From contig NZ_JAGRPF010000068.1 of assembly GCF_020439865.1 (NCBI RefSeq), positions 1-51,558 on the forward strand: a DNA stretch of 51,558 nt, in the 5' to 3' direction. The number at the start of each line of letters is the position of its first letter. The stretch's first letter is position 1. The notes below the pieces were generated by a model. That model saw only the letters and a program-made list of their open reading frames with translations, searched no databases and was not told where the DNA came from. A program made the translations under genes and the position numbers. Source of the stretch: Prosthecobacter sp. (GTDB lineage: Bacteria > Verrucomicrobiota > Verrucomicrobiia > Verrucomicrobiales > Verrucomicrobiaceae). This document shows, in pieces, positions 9,063 through 17,428 of this stretch.

Positions 9063-11093
9063 ATGAAACGCGTCGCGGTTCTTGCCTTCTTGTTCTGCGG
9101 CAGCCTTGCCAACGCGCAGACGCCCAAGGTCAAGAAGCCGGTCTTCGTGCCTGAACCGCTGCCGCCGCTCGCGTATGCGTTGGAGGATGCACTGGGTGGA
9201 CTGACGTTTTCGATGCCGGTCGCTGTCGTGAATGTTCCGGGCGACGAAAGTCGTGTGTTTGTCGTCGAAAAGACCGGACGCATCCAGGTGACCAGCGGTT
9301 TGGATCAAACGACACCGCAGAAGCAGCTCTTTGCCGATCTCACGCAGCCGTCCGACGGCAAACTTGATGACAAGGGCGAGTGCGGATTGCTCGGCATGGC
9401 ATGCCATCCCGACTTCGCACGCAACGGCCGCTTCTTCGTCTGCTACAGCCTGCGCATCGATGGTCAACTGCATCAACGCGTCTCACGCTTCGATGGACAG
9501 AAAGAGCAGCCTCTCATCACACAGTGCGATCCCGCGAGCAATCACAACGGTGGCGATCTGCATTTTGGTCCGGACGGTTATCTCTACATCAGTGTTGGCG
9601 ATGGCGGCGGGCAGATGGATGCGTTCAACAACGCGCGCTTCATCAACAAGGACTTCCAGGCCGCGATCCTGCGCCTCGACGTGGACAAGAAATCCGGCAG
9701 CCTGCCGCCGAATCCACATCCGGCCATCGCACGTGATGCGAACGGCGAAGCGTTCTACGCGGTGCCGGCGGACAATCCGTTTGTCGGCGCCACGTTGCAT
9801 CATGGCGAGAAAATCGATCCCGCCACGGTTCGCACGGAAATCTGGGCCACGGGCCTGCGCAACGTGTGGCGCTTCAGCTTCAATCCACCGACAGGACGGT
9901 TGTTCGCCGGTGACGTCGGCCAGAATCTCTACGAGGAGGTCGATCTGATCATTAAAGGCGGCGACTACGGCTGGAGTCATCGCGAAGGATTGCACGCATT
10001 CGATCTCGGCCCTGGCAAAGACACACCGCCGTCTGATTTTCATCCCATCGATCCGATCTTTGAGTATCCGCACACGACGGGCTTGAGCATCACCGGTGGA
10101 CGTGTTTGCCACGGCACGAAGTTTCCCGAACTCGAAGACGCCTACATCTGCGCGGACTATGCGTTTGGCCGCGTGATCGCTGCGCGTGAGAAAGAAGGAC
10201 GCTGGGAGACGCAAATCATCGCCTTCGAGCCCGCCATCACGGGCATCGGTGTCGATCCACGCGATGGCGAGCTGCTGTTCTGCAACATGGCGAAGGGCCG
10301 TGTGATGCGCCTCGTCAAAACAGAACCCAAACTCGAAGGCGTGCTGTTCAGCGAGGGCTTTGACGATGCGCAGGCCGATTCACGGGGTTGGTATGATGGC
10401 AAAGACGTGCGCATCGTGCCTGAGGGACGACACGGCAACTGCATCGAGTATGAGTGGATCGACGGCAGCGGCGTGACGGGATCATCGGCAAAACGGCACC
10501 TGTTTGAGCCCGCGGACGAGATTTTCATCCGCTATTACCTCAAGCTGTCGAAAGGCTGGGGCTGGAGCGGGCGCAGCTATCATCCGCATCTCACGCATTT
10601 CATGACCACGGAGAACACGAAGTGGCATGGTCCGGCTGCGAGTCATCTGACGCTCTACATCGAGCCGGTGAACGGCAAACTGCGCCTCGCTGCGCAGGAC
10701 ATTCAAAACAAGGACGCGCCGCATGGACTGACTCAGGGGCCGCTCAAAGGCGGCTACAACGGGCAGATGTTCGACAGCGCGGACGAACTCTTCACCGACG
10801 ACGCGTGGCATTGCATCGAGGCGCAGTTCAAACTCAACACGCTCGACCTCGCCAACGACAAACCCAACGCTGACGGCATCGTGCGCGGCTGGGTCGATGG
10901 CAAACTCGTGATCGATCACGCAAATATCATCCTGCGCTCCACCGACTTCCCCAACATGAAGTTCAACCAGTTCCTCATGGCTCCCTACTTCGGCCCCGGC
11001 CTGCTGCCTCATGCGCAGAAGCTGTGGATCGACGAGATGGTCGTCGGCACGAAACGCATCGGGCCACTGCACGCGGAAAGAACCTCCCGCTGA
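9063..11093 (+). CDS. PQQ-dependent sugar dehydrogenase-like beta-propeller with C-terminal jelly-roll domain
   Basis: A 676-residue exported two-domain protein with a signal peptide at about 1-18. Residues 45-430 form a six-bladed glucose/sorbosone dehydrogenase-type propeller: GLLGMACHPDF near 108-118, NHNGGDLHFGPDG at 160-172, then GLRNVWRFSFNP and GDVGQNLYEEVD. About residues 435-670 are a second domain (FSEGFDDA, FIRYYLKLSKGWGW, AWHCIEAQFKLNT, DGKLVIDHANI) resembling the concanavalin-like fold of alginate-lyase-type PL14 and related proteins. Such fusions occur in PVC-group exoproteins. Soluble sugar oxidation with carbohydrate binding is a reasonable inference. PQQ or heme partners cannot be read from the sequence. 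Confidence 0.85.
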   Translation: MKRVAVLAFLFCGSLANAQTPKVKKPVFVPEPLPPLAYALEDALGGLTFSMPVAVVNVPGDESRVFVVEKTGRIQVTSGLDQTTPQKQLFADLTQPSDGKLDDKGECGLLGMACHPDFARNGRFFVCYSLRIDGQLHQRVSRFDGQKEQPLITQCDPASNHNGGDLHFGPDGYLYISVGDGGGQMDAFNNARFINKDFQAAILRLDVDKKSGSLPPNPHPAIARDANGEAFYAVPADNPFVGATLHHGEKIDPATVRTEIWATGLRNVWRFSFNPPTGRLFAGDVGQNLYEEVDLIIKGGDYGWSHREGLHAFDLGPGKDTPPSDFHPIDPIFEYPHTTGLSITGGRVCHGTKFPELEDAYICADYAFGRVIAAREKEGRWETQIIAFEPAITGIGVDPRDGELLFCNMAKGRVMRLVKTEPKLEGVLFSEGFDDAQADSRGWYDGKDVRIVPEGRHGNCIEYEWIDGSGVTGSSAKRHLFEPADEIFIRYYLKLSKGWGWSGRSYHPHLTHFMTTENTKWHGPAASHLTLYIEPVNGKLRLAAQDIQNKDAPHGLTQGPLKGGYNGQMFDSADELFTDDAWHCIEAQFKLNTLDLANDKPNADGIVRGWVDGKLVIDHANIILRSTDFPNMKFNQFLMAPYFGPGLLPHAQKLWIDEMVVGTKRIGPLHAERTSR

Positions 11094-11140
11094 CCGTCGT
11101 CACAACAGCCGGTTTCGTTTCATTCCAACCCAAGCACCTC

Positions 11141-12457
11141 ATGAAACTATGGCTTCTCTTCACGGCCCTGATGGTTTCGGTGCTGGCAGGCGGTGCTGAC
11201 ACGGAAAACTGGCCGCAGTATCGGGGTGCGAACTCGGACGGGCTTGGTGAAGGCGCGACGCTGCCGGACACATGGAGCGAGACGGAAAACGTGGTGTGGA
11301 AGGTGAAAGTGCCCGGCTGGGGGTGGTCATCGCCGATTGTGTGGGGCGACAAGGTTTTTGTGACGTCGGCCGTGAGCGCAACCGAACTGCCGACACCGCA
11401 TGTGGGCGGCTATCCAGGCGGACACGTCGAACAGAAAGAGCCGCATCGCTGGATGCTTTACTGCCTCGACTTTGAGACGGGGAAAATCCTGTGGGAGTTC
11501 GAAGCGCACAAGGGCATCCCGCCGCAGATGCGACATCCGCGCAATTCCTTCGCCTCCGAGACACCGGTGACGGATGGCGAGCATGTGTATGCCTACTTCG
11601 CGAACATCGGCCTGTTTTGCTGCGACATGTATGGCCAAAAGGTTTGGGAGCGACGCTGGCCGAGCTATCCGATGCGCGACGGCTGGAACACCGGCACCTC
11701 GCCGGCACTTCACGGCGACCGCATTTTCATCCAGAATGACAATGATGAGGCGTCGTTCCTCGAAACGCTCGACAAGCTCACCGGCAAGACGCTCTGGCGC
11801 GTGTCGCGCGATGAGAAGAGCACGTGGTCCACGCCCTACGTTTGGGAAAGCGGTGCGCGCACCGAACTGGTGACCATCGGCATGAACAAGATCCGCTCTT
11901 ATGCACCGGAAGACGGCACCGTGCTTTGGGAGCTGAGCGGCACCGCCGGTCTCGTGAGCCAGACGCCGTTGTCGAAACACGGACTGCTCTATGCGGGAGC
12001 GGGTTATCACTACGGGCCGCTCTACGCGATCAAACCCGGTGCCAAGGGCGACATCACACTCCAAGGCGACGCGACAAGCAATGAGTTCATCGCGTGGACG
12101 CAGAAACACGGGTCGAGCATTCACCCCTGCTACCTCATTAGCGGCGACCGGCTCTTCGTCTGCTACGATTCCGGCCTGCTCGCCTGCTTCAACGCGAAGA
12201 CGGGCGAGGAGATCATCCCGAAGACACGCCTCAACACGAAAGGCGGGCGCTTCTATGCCTCGCCTTGGGCTTACAACGGTCACATCTTCATGCTGAACGA
12301 GAACGGCGACACCTGGGTGATCGAGGACGGCCCGGAATACAAACTCGTGCGCAAAAACTCTCTCGGCGATGTCGCCTGGGCCACGCCGGCCATCGCACGC
12401 GGCAGCTTGTTCATTCGCACGTATTCGTGGCTGTATCGGCTGCAGAACAAAAAATGA
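11141..12457 (+). CDS. Secreted PQQ-like beta-propeller repeat protein
   Basis: A 438-residue exported beta-propeller (signal peptide about 1-20) opening with WPQYRGANSDG, the hallmark of the BamB/PQQ-like propellers common in Planctomycetes and Verrucomicrobia. Repeated blade signatures are visible: CLDFETGKILWEFEAH, GQKVWERRWPSY, LDKLTGKTLWRVSRD and CFNAKTGEEI. The frame extends upstream to 11024 inside the previous gene, but the ATG at 11141 starts a classical signal peptide. It is a paralogue of the gene at 13957 in the same run. The true function of this family is poorly known; roles proposed include oxidoreductase without quinone and a protein-interaction scaffold. Confidence 0.88.
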   Translation: MKLWLLFTALMVSVLAGGADTENWPQYRGANSDGLGEGATLPDTWSETENVVWKVKVPGWGWSSPIVWGDKVFVTSAVSATELPTPHVGGYPGGHVEQKEPHRWMLYCLDFETGKILWEFEAHKGIPPQMRHPRNSFASETPVTDGEHVYAYFANIGLFCCDMYGQKVWERRWPSYPMRDGWNTGTSPALHGDRIFIQNDNDEASFLETLDKLTGKTLWRVSRDEKSTWSTPYVWESGARTELVTIGMNKIRSYAPEDGTVLWELSGTAGLVSQTPLSKHGLLYAGAGYHYGPLYAIKPGAKGDITLQGDATSNEFIAWTQKHGSSIHPCYLISGDRLFVCYDSGLLACFNAKTGEEIIPKTRLNTKGGRFYASPWAYNGHIFMLNENGDTWVIEDGPEYKLVRKNSLGDVAWATPAIARGSLFIRTYSWLYRLQNKK

Positions 12458-12463
12458 TCCGTC

Positions 12464-13078
12464 ATGAAACTCCCGCGCATCCTTCTCATTTGGGCGACCG
12501 CCTGCGCCATGTTGCCTGCCCAGGAATCGCAAACGCTCAAAGCGGTGAAGGATCGCTCCGAACGCGGCACGCTGAGCGATCAGCGTCAGCTTGTGCGCGG
12601 CGACACGGGCAAATGGAATGATGCGGCGATGCTGCTGCGCGCGCCCTCCCCCGCACGGAAGCCAAAGGGCATGTCGCTCGATGATTGGATCGACGAATTG
12701 TCCGAGAAAAAACCCACCATGACCGCCGCGGATGAGAACTGGTTCCTCTTCCGCACACGCCAGCTCGATGACAACGACCGTGTGTGGATCGAAAAGATCG
12801 AGCGCACCGGCACTGAATTCACCATCACCATGCATGAGGCCGTCTGGAAAGGGAAGTACTTCAAAACCTTCACCTACTATGAGGTGGATGCCGTGAACCT
12901 CGGCAAACTGCCGCCGGGCGATTACACGGTGAAGTGGATCGTGAAACCGCTGATCTTCAAACAGCTCGAAAAACCGCGTGAGGCCCAGAACAACTACCAG
13001 ACGAACTGGCCGGCGGATGAAGAACCAGCAGAGAGCAGGCCGGTCGAAATCAAGACCGCGTTTAGTGTGCGCGAATAG
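12464..13078 (+). CDS. Secreted hypothetical protein
   Basis: A 204-residue protein with a signal peptide (about 1-19, ending MLPAQES). The mature part is polar, with a predicted beta-rich middle (DRVWIEKIERTGTEFTITMHEAVW, residues about 105-130). A Pro/Glu-rich C-terminus includes the segment VEIKTAFSV. I do not recognise a family. It starts 6 bases after the propeller gene stop, so co-transcription, and probably a shared role in the exported set, is likely. Nothing in the sequence points to catalysis. Confidence 0.7.
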   Translation: MKLPRILLIWATACAMLPAQESQTLKAVKDRSERGTLSDQRQLVRGDTGKWNDAAMLLRAPSPARKPKGMSLDDWIDELSEKKPTMTAADENWFLFRTRQLDDNDRVWIEKIERTGTEFTITMHEAVWKGKYFKTFTYYEVDAVNLGKLPPGDYTVKWIVKPLIFKQLEKPREAQNNYQTNWPADEEPAESRPVEIKTAFSVRE

Positions 13079-13107
13079 CGAACCGATGATAGGTCTGAGC
13101 AGCAGTC

Positions 13108-13893
13108 ATGAACCGAGCCCTGCGAACCATCTTTTTCCAATCAGCCGTCTGGCTGACGCCGCTTGTTTCAAGAGCGGCGGACGAGCGCGTGATCATGGAA
13201 GCACCTGTGCGGGTAGTTGCCTCCGCGAGTCCGGACGTTTTTCCCGAGTCGTGGTGCAAGTCACCTGTGCTGGCCTCGGGTGAGGAACTGCCGGAAGAAG
13301 AGTTCGAACGCGTGCGGAAGATTCTGGGCCGCGCTCTTGCCAAGTATCCGCCACAGATTCTCCAGGCAGATCTGAAGGCGGTGTATGTGCTCGCCGAACT
13401 GCGATACAGCGGCGTCATCACCAGCGGCACCAACTCGCGAACCTGCGTGTATTTGAAGATCGGCGATGAGAAGAAGGGCTTCACTGACACGCACATCGAG
13501 AGTGTGTTTCACGCCGAGTTCTCCAGCATTCTACTGCGCAATCACGCGCGTCATTTCGACAAGGAAGCCTGGCAGGCGGTGAACCCGCCGGGTTTTCGAT
13601 ATCTCGGCAACGGCGTCGATGCCGTGAAGCAGAAAAAGGCAGGCCTCAAACTGAGTGATGCCTTGCACGAGATCGGCTTTCTCAAAGAATACTCACAATC
13701 GACGCTGGAGAACGACTTCAATGCACTGGCCAACCTCCTTTTCAGCGGTGATGCCAACCTATGGGAAATCTCGGCCCGGTTTCCAAAGATCCGACGCAAG
13801 GTGGACCTCGCGCTCGCCTTCTATCAAAAGCTCGACCCAGCTTTCACCGAGTTGTACTTCCGCAGCTTCACGAAACAGAACGTTGCGCGTTGA
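13108..13893 (+). CDS. Secreted hypothetical protein, possible degenerate zincin-like metallopeptidase
   Basis: A 261-residue protein with a signal peptide (about 1-23, ending VSRAA). No family is certain. The central part contains FHAEFSSILLRNHARHFDKEAW (about residues 131-152), then NPPGFRYLGNG. As I recall, this resembles the HxEFSSILL region of a group of putative zinc-binding metallopeptidases in Bacteroidetes and PVC bacteria, but a clean HExxH is not present. A later segment (SQSTLENDFNALANLLFSG) fits the same group, where a Glu/Asp-rich helix follows. It sits between a hypothetical and a PQQ-propeller gene on the same strand. Treat the metallopeptidase idea as a hypothesis. Confidence 0.6.
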   Translation: MNRALRTIFFQSAVWLTPLVSRAADERVIMEAPVRVVASASPDVFPESWCKSPVLASGEELPEEEFERVRKILGRALAKYPPQILQADLKAVYVLAELRYSGVITSGTNSRTCVYLKIGDEKKGFTDTHIESVFHAEFSSILLRNHARHFDKEAWQAVNPPGFRYLGNGVDAVKQKKAGLKLSDALHEIGFLKEYSQSTLENDFNALANLLFSGDANLWEISARFPKIRRKVDLALAFYQKLDPAFTELYFRSFTKQNVAR

Positions 13894-13956
13894 GCCTCCG
13901 TTGCGTTTCTCCACGCCCTGCAAGCCATCCTTGACCGCTTGCGTTCAGATACCAAC

Positions 13957-15219
13957 ATGCGCACACTCCTCCCTCTCCTTCTTGCCGCCGCATCACTCCA
14001 CGCCGCCGACTGGCCGCAGTTCCGCGGTCCCACCGCGGACGGTGTCACCACCGACACGAATCTGCCGCTGACGTGGAGTGAAAAAGAGAATCTCATCTGG
14101 CGCACCGAGCTGCCGGGTCCGGGATCATCGAGCCCCATCGTCAGCGGCGACCGAATCTTCCTCACCAGCTACAGCGGCTACGGTCTCGACGTGAAGGAGC
14201 CCGGTGACATGAAGAACCTCAAGCGCCACGCGATCTGCCTCGACAAAAACACGGGCAAGATTCTTTGGAATCACGAGGTCGTCACCGATCTTCCCAACGC
14301 CCCTTATGCCGGCACTTACATCACCACGCACGGTTACGCCTCGAGCTCGGCGGTGACCGATGGCAAGGGTGTGTTCTTCTTCATGGCGAATGCGGGCGTC
14401 TTTGCCTACACCGTCGATGGCAAGCCCGTCTGGAACGTCAGTGTCGGTGAAAAGGCGCACGACTGGGGCGTCGGCTCGTCGCCCATCCTCTACGGCGATC
14501 TGCTCATCGTGAATGCCGCGCATGAGAGCAATCAACTGCTTGCGCTCGACCGCAACACCGGCAAGACCATGTGGAGCGTGACCGGTTTCCCCGCCTCATG
14601 GAACACCCCCACGATCGTGAAGGTCGATGGGCACGACGAACTCGTCCTCAACGCCAGCGGCAAGCTGCGCGCCTTTGATCCAAAGACCGGTAAGGAGCTC
14701 TGGAGCTGCAACAGCATCCGGGCGGCCGAGCTATGCCCGAGCATTGTCGCGCATGACGGCATCATTTTCGTCATCGGTCATCCCGGCGGACAGAGCCAGG
14801 CCGTCAAAGCGGGCGGCAAAGGCGATGTCAGCGCCACGCACCTCCTCTGGCAGCAGCAGAAAGGCAGCAATGTCGGCTCGCCCGTGTACAAAGACGGTCA
14901 TCTCTACTTCATCAACGACAGCCGCGGGGTCGCCACCTGCCTCGATGCGAAGACTGGCGAGGTCGTCTACGAGCAGCCGCTCGCCTCGCGCCAGAAACGC
15001 GACCGCTGGTATTCCACACCGCTGCTTGCAGGCGACCGCCTGTATTGCGTGGGCCGCCAGACCGGCACCTACGTACTCGCCGCGAAGCCTCAGTTCGAAC
15101 TCCTCGCCACCAACGTGATCGCCGATGACGACAGCGTCGCCAATGCAAGTCCCGCCGTGAGCGATGGGCGCATTTTCCTGCGCTCGAACAAGTTCGCGTA
15201 TTGCTTTGGAACCAAATGA
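13957..15219 (+). CDS. Secreted PQQ-like beta-propeller repeat protein
   Basis: A 420-residue exported propeller (signal peptide about 1-17) starting WPQFRGPTADGV. Its blades read CLDKNTGKILWNHEVV, LDRNTGKTMWSVTGF, FDPKTGKELWSC and CLDAKTGEVVYEQ. It is a paralogue of the protein at 11141 but clearly divergent, so this is not a recent tandem copy. The ATG at 13957 begins the signal peptide; an in-frame ATG at 13939 is less likely. Its stop overlaps the start of the next gene by four bases (ATGA at 15216-15219), so the AlkD-like gene is translationally coupled to an exported protein, an odd pairing. Confidence 0.88.
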   Translation: MRTLLPLLLAAASLHAADWPQFRGPTADGVTTDTNLPLTWSEKENLIWRTELPGPGSSSPIVSGDRIFLTSYSGYGLDVKEPGDMKNLKRHAICLDKNTGKILWNHEVVTDLPNAPYAGTYITTHGYASSSAVTDGKGVFFFMANAGVFAYTVDGKPVWNVSVGEKAHDWGVGSSPILYGDLLIVNAAHESNQLLALDRNTGKTMWSVTGFPASWNTPTIVKVDGHDELVLNASGKLRAFDPKTGKELWSCNSIRAAELCPSIVAHDGIIFVIGHPGGQSQAVKAGGKGDVSATHLLWQQQKGSNVGSPVYKDGHLYFINDSRGVATCLDAKTGEVVYEQPLASRQKRDRWYSTPLLAGDRLYCVGRQTGTYVLAAKPQFELLATNVIADDDSVANASPAVSDGRIFLRSNKFAYCFGTK

Positions 15220-15923
15220 CACTCGATGAAACCATGCAACTGCTCGCCAGCAAAGGCAGCGAGCAGACGAAGCAGACTTACAAGCGCCATGGCGCGCCGG
15301 AGCCGATGTTTGGTGTGAAGATTGGCGATCTGAAGCCGATCGTGAAGCAGATCAAAGGTGATCAGGCACTGGCGATGCAACTTTACGACACTGGCAACTC
15401 GGACGCGATGTATCTCGCAGGGCTCGTCGCGGATGGGAGCAAGATGAAGCGTGCCGAACTGGAGCGATGGGTCAAAGGCGCGACGTGGCACATGATCTCC
15501 GGCTGTACCGTGCCGTGGGTCGCGGCCGAGCATCCAGACGCCGTCGAGATCGCGTTGAAATGGGTCGATTCACCGAAGGAACCCATCGCCGTGTCCGGCT
15601 GGGCCACGCTGTCGTCTGTCGTGAGCGTGAGACCGGATGACGAACTGCCGATCAAGCAACTCGACGCGCTGCTCACGCGCATCGTGAAAACGATTCGCAC
15701 CACCCAGAACCGCGTGCGCTATGCGATGAACAACTTCGTCATCGGCTGCGGCACCTACGTGGCACCGCTGGCGGACAAAGCGATTGCCGCCGCCCGCAAG
15801 ATCGGCCATGTCGAGGTGGACATGGGCCAGACCGACTGCCAAGTGCCCGATGCCGAATCGTACATTGTCAAAAGCCGCCGCGGCCTGCCGGTGGCGCCGA
15901 AACGCAAAAACACCCGCTGCTGA
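15216..15923 (+). CDS. AlkD-like DNA alkylation repair HEAT-repeat protein
   Basis: A 235-residue cytoplasmic protein made of helical HEAT-like repeats, the architecture of AlkC/AlkD DNA glycosylases. Family segments visible are KRHGAPEPMFGVKIGDLK near the N-terminus, GNSDAMYLAGLVAD, and WHMISGCTVPWVAAEHPD. Members excise positively charged alkylated purines such as N3- and N7-alkyl adducts, but this subgroup is not biochemically typed by sequence alone. It overlaps the stop of the propeller gene by four bases and is followed 6 bases later by an exported hydrolase. It is therefore the only cytoplasmic DNA-repair-like gene inside a run of secreted proteins. Confidence 0.8.
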   Translation: MTLDETMQLLASKGSEQTKQTYKRHGAPEPMFGVKIGDLKPIVKQIKGDQALAMQLYDTGNSDAMYLAGLVADGSKMKRAELERWVKGATWHMISGCTVPWVAAEHPDAVEIALKWVDSPKEPIAVSGWATLSSVVSVRPDDELPIKQLDALLTRIVKTIRTTQNRVRYAMNNFVIGCGTYVAPLADKAIAAARKIGHVEVDMGQTDCQVPDAESYIVKSRRGLPVAPKRKNTRC

Positions 15924-15929
15924 CCCTTC

Positions 15930-16799
15930 ATGAAGCTGATCTTTCTCGCCTCCCTCGCCCTCATCGCGCCCGTGTTCGCGCAAACCGCCGCCAGGACCAA
16001 GACGCTCGACGCGGTGGACACGCTGGCGAAGGATCTGAAGCCGTCGCGCGTCCTCGTTTACAAGAAAGTTGGCGACCGTGAACTGGAGATGCATGTCTTT
16101 GAACCGGAGGGTTTCAAAACAGGCGACAAGCGCGCCTGCTACCTGATCATCCACGGCGGCGGCTGGACGGGCGGAGCGCCGCCGCGTATGTATCCCTTCG
16201 CCGCGCATTATGCGAAGCTGGGGCTTGTCGGCATCAGCCTGCAGTATCGCCTGAACAGCACAAAGACCGGAGTGACGGTGTTCGATTGCGTGAAGGACGC
16301 ACGCTCCGCCGTGCGCTACATCCGTGCGCATGCCTCCGAGCTTGGCATCGATCCGCAGAAGATCATCGTGAGCGGTGGTTCCGCCGGCGGTCATCTGGCC
16401 GCGGCCACGGCCCTCTTCGACAAGGTGAACGAAGACAGCGATGATCTGGCGGTTTCAGCCACGCCCGATGCACTCGTGCTGCTGTTCCCGGTCATCGACA
16501 CCTCGAAGCAAGGCTACGGCCAGGCGAAGATCGGAGAGCGCTGGCAGGAACTCTCGCCCGTTCATAACGTGCGCGCCAGTCTGCCGCCCACGCTCATCTT
16601 CCACGGCACGGGCGACACCGTGACCCCCTTCGCCGGCGCCAAGGCCTTCCACAACGCCATGCTCAAGGCCGGCAACCGCTGCGAGCTCGACATCAACGAA
16701 GGCGGTGTTCATGGCTACCTCATGCGCAAGAAGGAACTTTTCGACGACACGATGACGAAGACGGATGCGTTCCTGAAGTCGCTCGGGTTGCTCGACTGA
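15930..16799 (+). CDS. Secreted alpha/beta hydrolase (acetyl-xylan-esterase/BD-FAE-like)
   Basis: A 289-residue exported esterase with a signal peptide at 1-18 (ending VFAQT). The oxyanion HGGG is at 75-78 and the nucleophile S151 lies in GGSAGG. The acid is probably D229 (GTGDTVTP) and the base H261 (GGVHGY), giving a complete triad in the expected order. This set is typical of carbohydrate esterase-like hydrolases found with sulfatases. It ends the plus-strand run that begins at 6701; its stop abuts the convergent L,D-transpeptidase gene with no gap. A second, less complete relative lies at 8127. Confidence 0.87.
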   Translation: MKLIFLASLALIAPVFAQTAARTKTLDAVDTLAKDLKPSRVLVYKKVGDRELEMHVFEPEGFKTGDKRACYLIIHGGGWTGGAPPRMYPFAAHYAKLGLVGISLQYRLNSTKTGVTVFDCVKDARSAVRYIRAHASELGIDPQKIIVSGGSAGGHLAAATALFDKVNEDSDDLAVSATPDALVLLFPVIDTSKQGYGQAKIGERWQELSPVHNVRASLPPTLIFHGTGDTVTPFAGAKAFHNAMLKAGNRCELDINEGGVHGYLMRKKELFDDTMTKTDAFLKSLGLLD

Positions 16800-17264
16800 T
16801 CATTCGCCGATCCACACCGGTGTTCCTTCCGGCACGAGGTCGTAGAGTTCGATCACATCCTGATTGCGCAGCCGCACACAGCCATGGCTTGCAGGACGTC
16901 CGATGCTCTGCTCGTCGTTCGTACCGTGGATGTAGATGTAGCGCTCGTAGGTGTTTGAGTTGTGCGGCTCCAGTCCCTGCAGCCAGAGAATGCGGGTGAG
17001 GACGAAATCCGTTTTGGTGTCCATTCCTGGCTCCCAATGTCCCACGGGTTTCCGAGCTTTGAAAATTGTCCCGCGTTCGGCGTCCTCGCCATGCTTTTCC
17101 TTCACGACGAACCGCCCCAACGGCGTCTTGTTGCTGCCCTCGGTGAACCCGATGCCAAACTTTGATGTCGAGCACGGCCATTCGCGAACAAGGCGCTCGC
17201 CATCCCACAAACGCAGCCGCTGCGTCCCGATGCTGACTTCGATTTGTGGGCGTGTGTGAGCCAT
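16800..17264 (-). CDS. L,D-transpeptidase (YkuD domain), no signal peptide seen
   Basis: A 154-residue protein that is essentially one YkuD catalytic domain. The signature H113-GTND-EQSIGRPA-S-H127-G-C129-VR contains the nucleophilic Cys and both conserved His residues. Family members form 3-3 cross-links in peptidoglycan or attach proteins to it, and so work in the periplasm. Here the N-terminus (MAHTRPQIEVSIGTQRL) goes straight into the first beta strand with no hydrophobic export signal. No plausible alternative upstream start with a signal is visible. It is convergent with the hydrolase and divergent from the FkbM gene. Confidence 0.9.
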   Translation of the reverse strand: MAHTRPQIEVSIGTQRLRLWDGERLVREWPCSTSKFGIGFTEGSNKTPLGRFVVKEKHGEDAERGTIFKARKPVGHWEPGMDTKTDFVLTRILWLQGLEPHNSNTYERYIYIHGTNDEQSIGRPASHGCVRLRNQDVIELYDLVPEGTPVWIGE

Positions 17265-17428
17265 GCCGCAGTCTACCCACTCGACGTTTCATCTCCAGTC
17301 ATCGTTTGCCCCGGATGAAGGCGGTTCTTTGCCTGCAATTTGGCTTTGTCAGAAGCCCAAAGCCATGTCACTAAAGACCGCCCGACCCCCCAGGCAGCAC
17401 CGTTCTCACCCCTCGCCCTCATCATTCC

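Noticed and set aside
11141..15219. Tandem duplication of the two PQQ propeller genes
   Set aside because: They share only the family hallmarks and blade motifs; flanking DNA and most residues differ, so they are old paralogues rather than a recent repeat.
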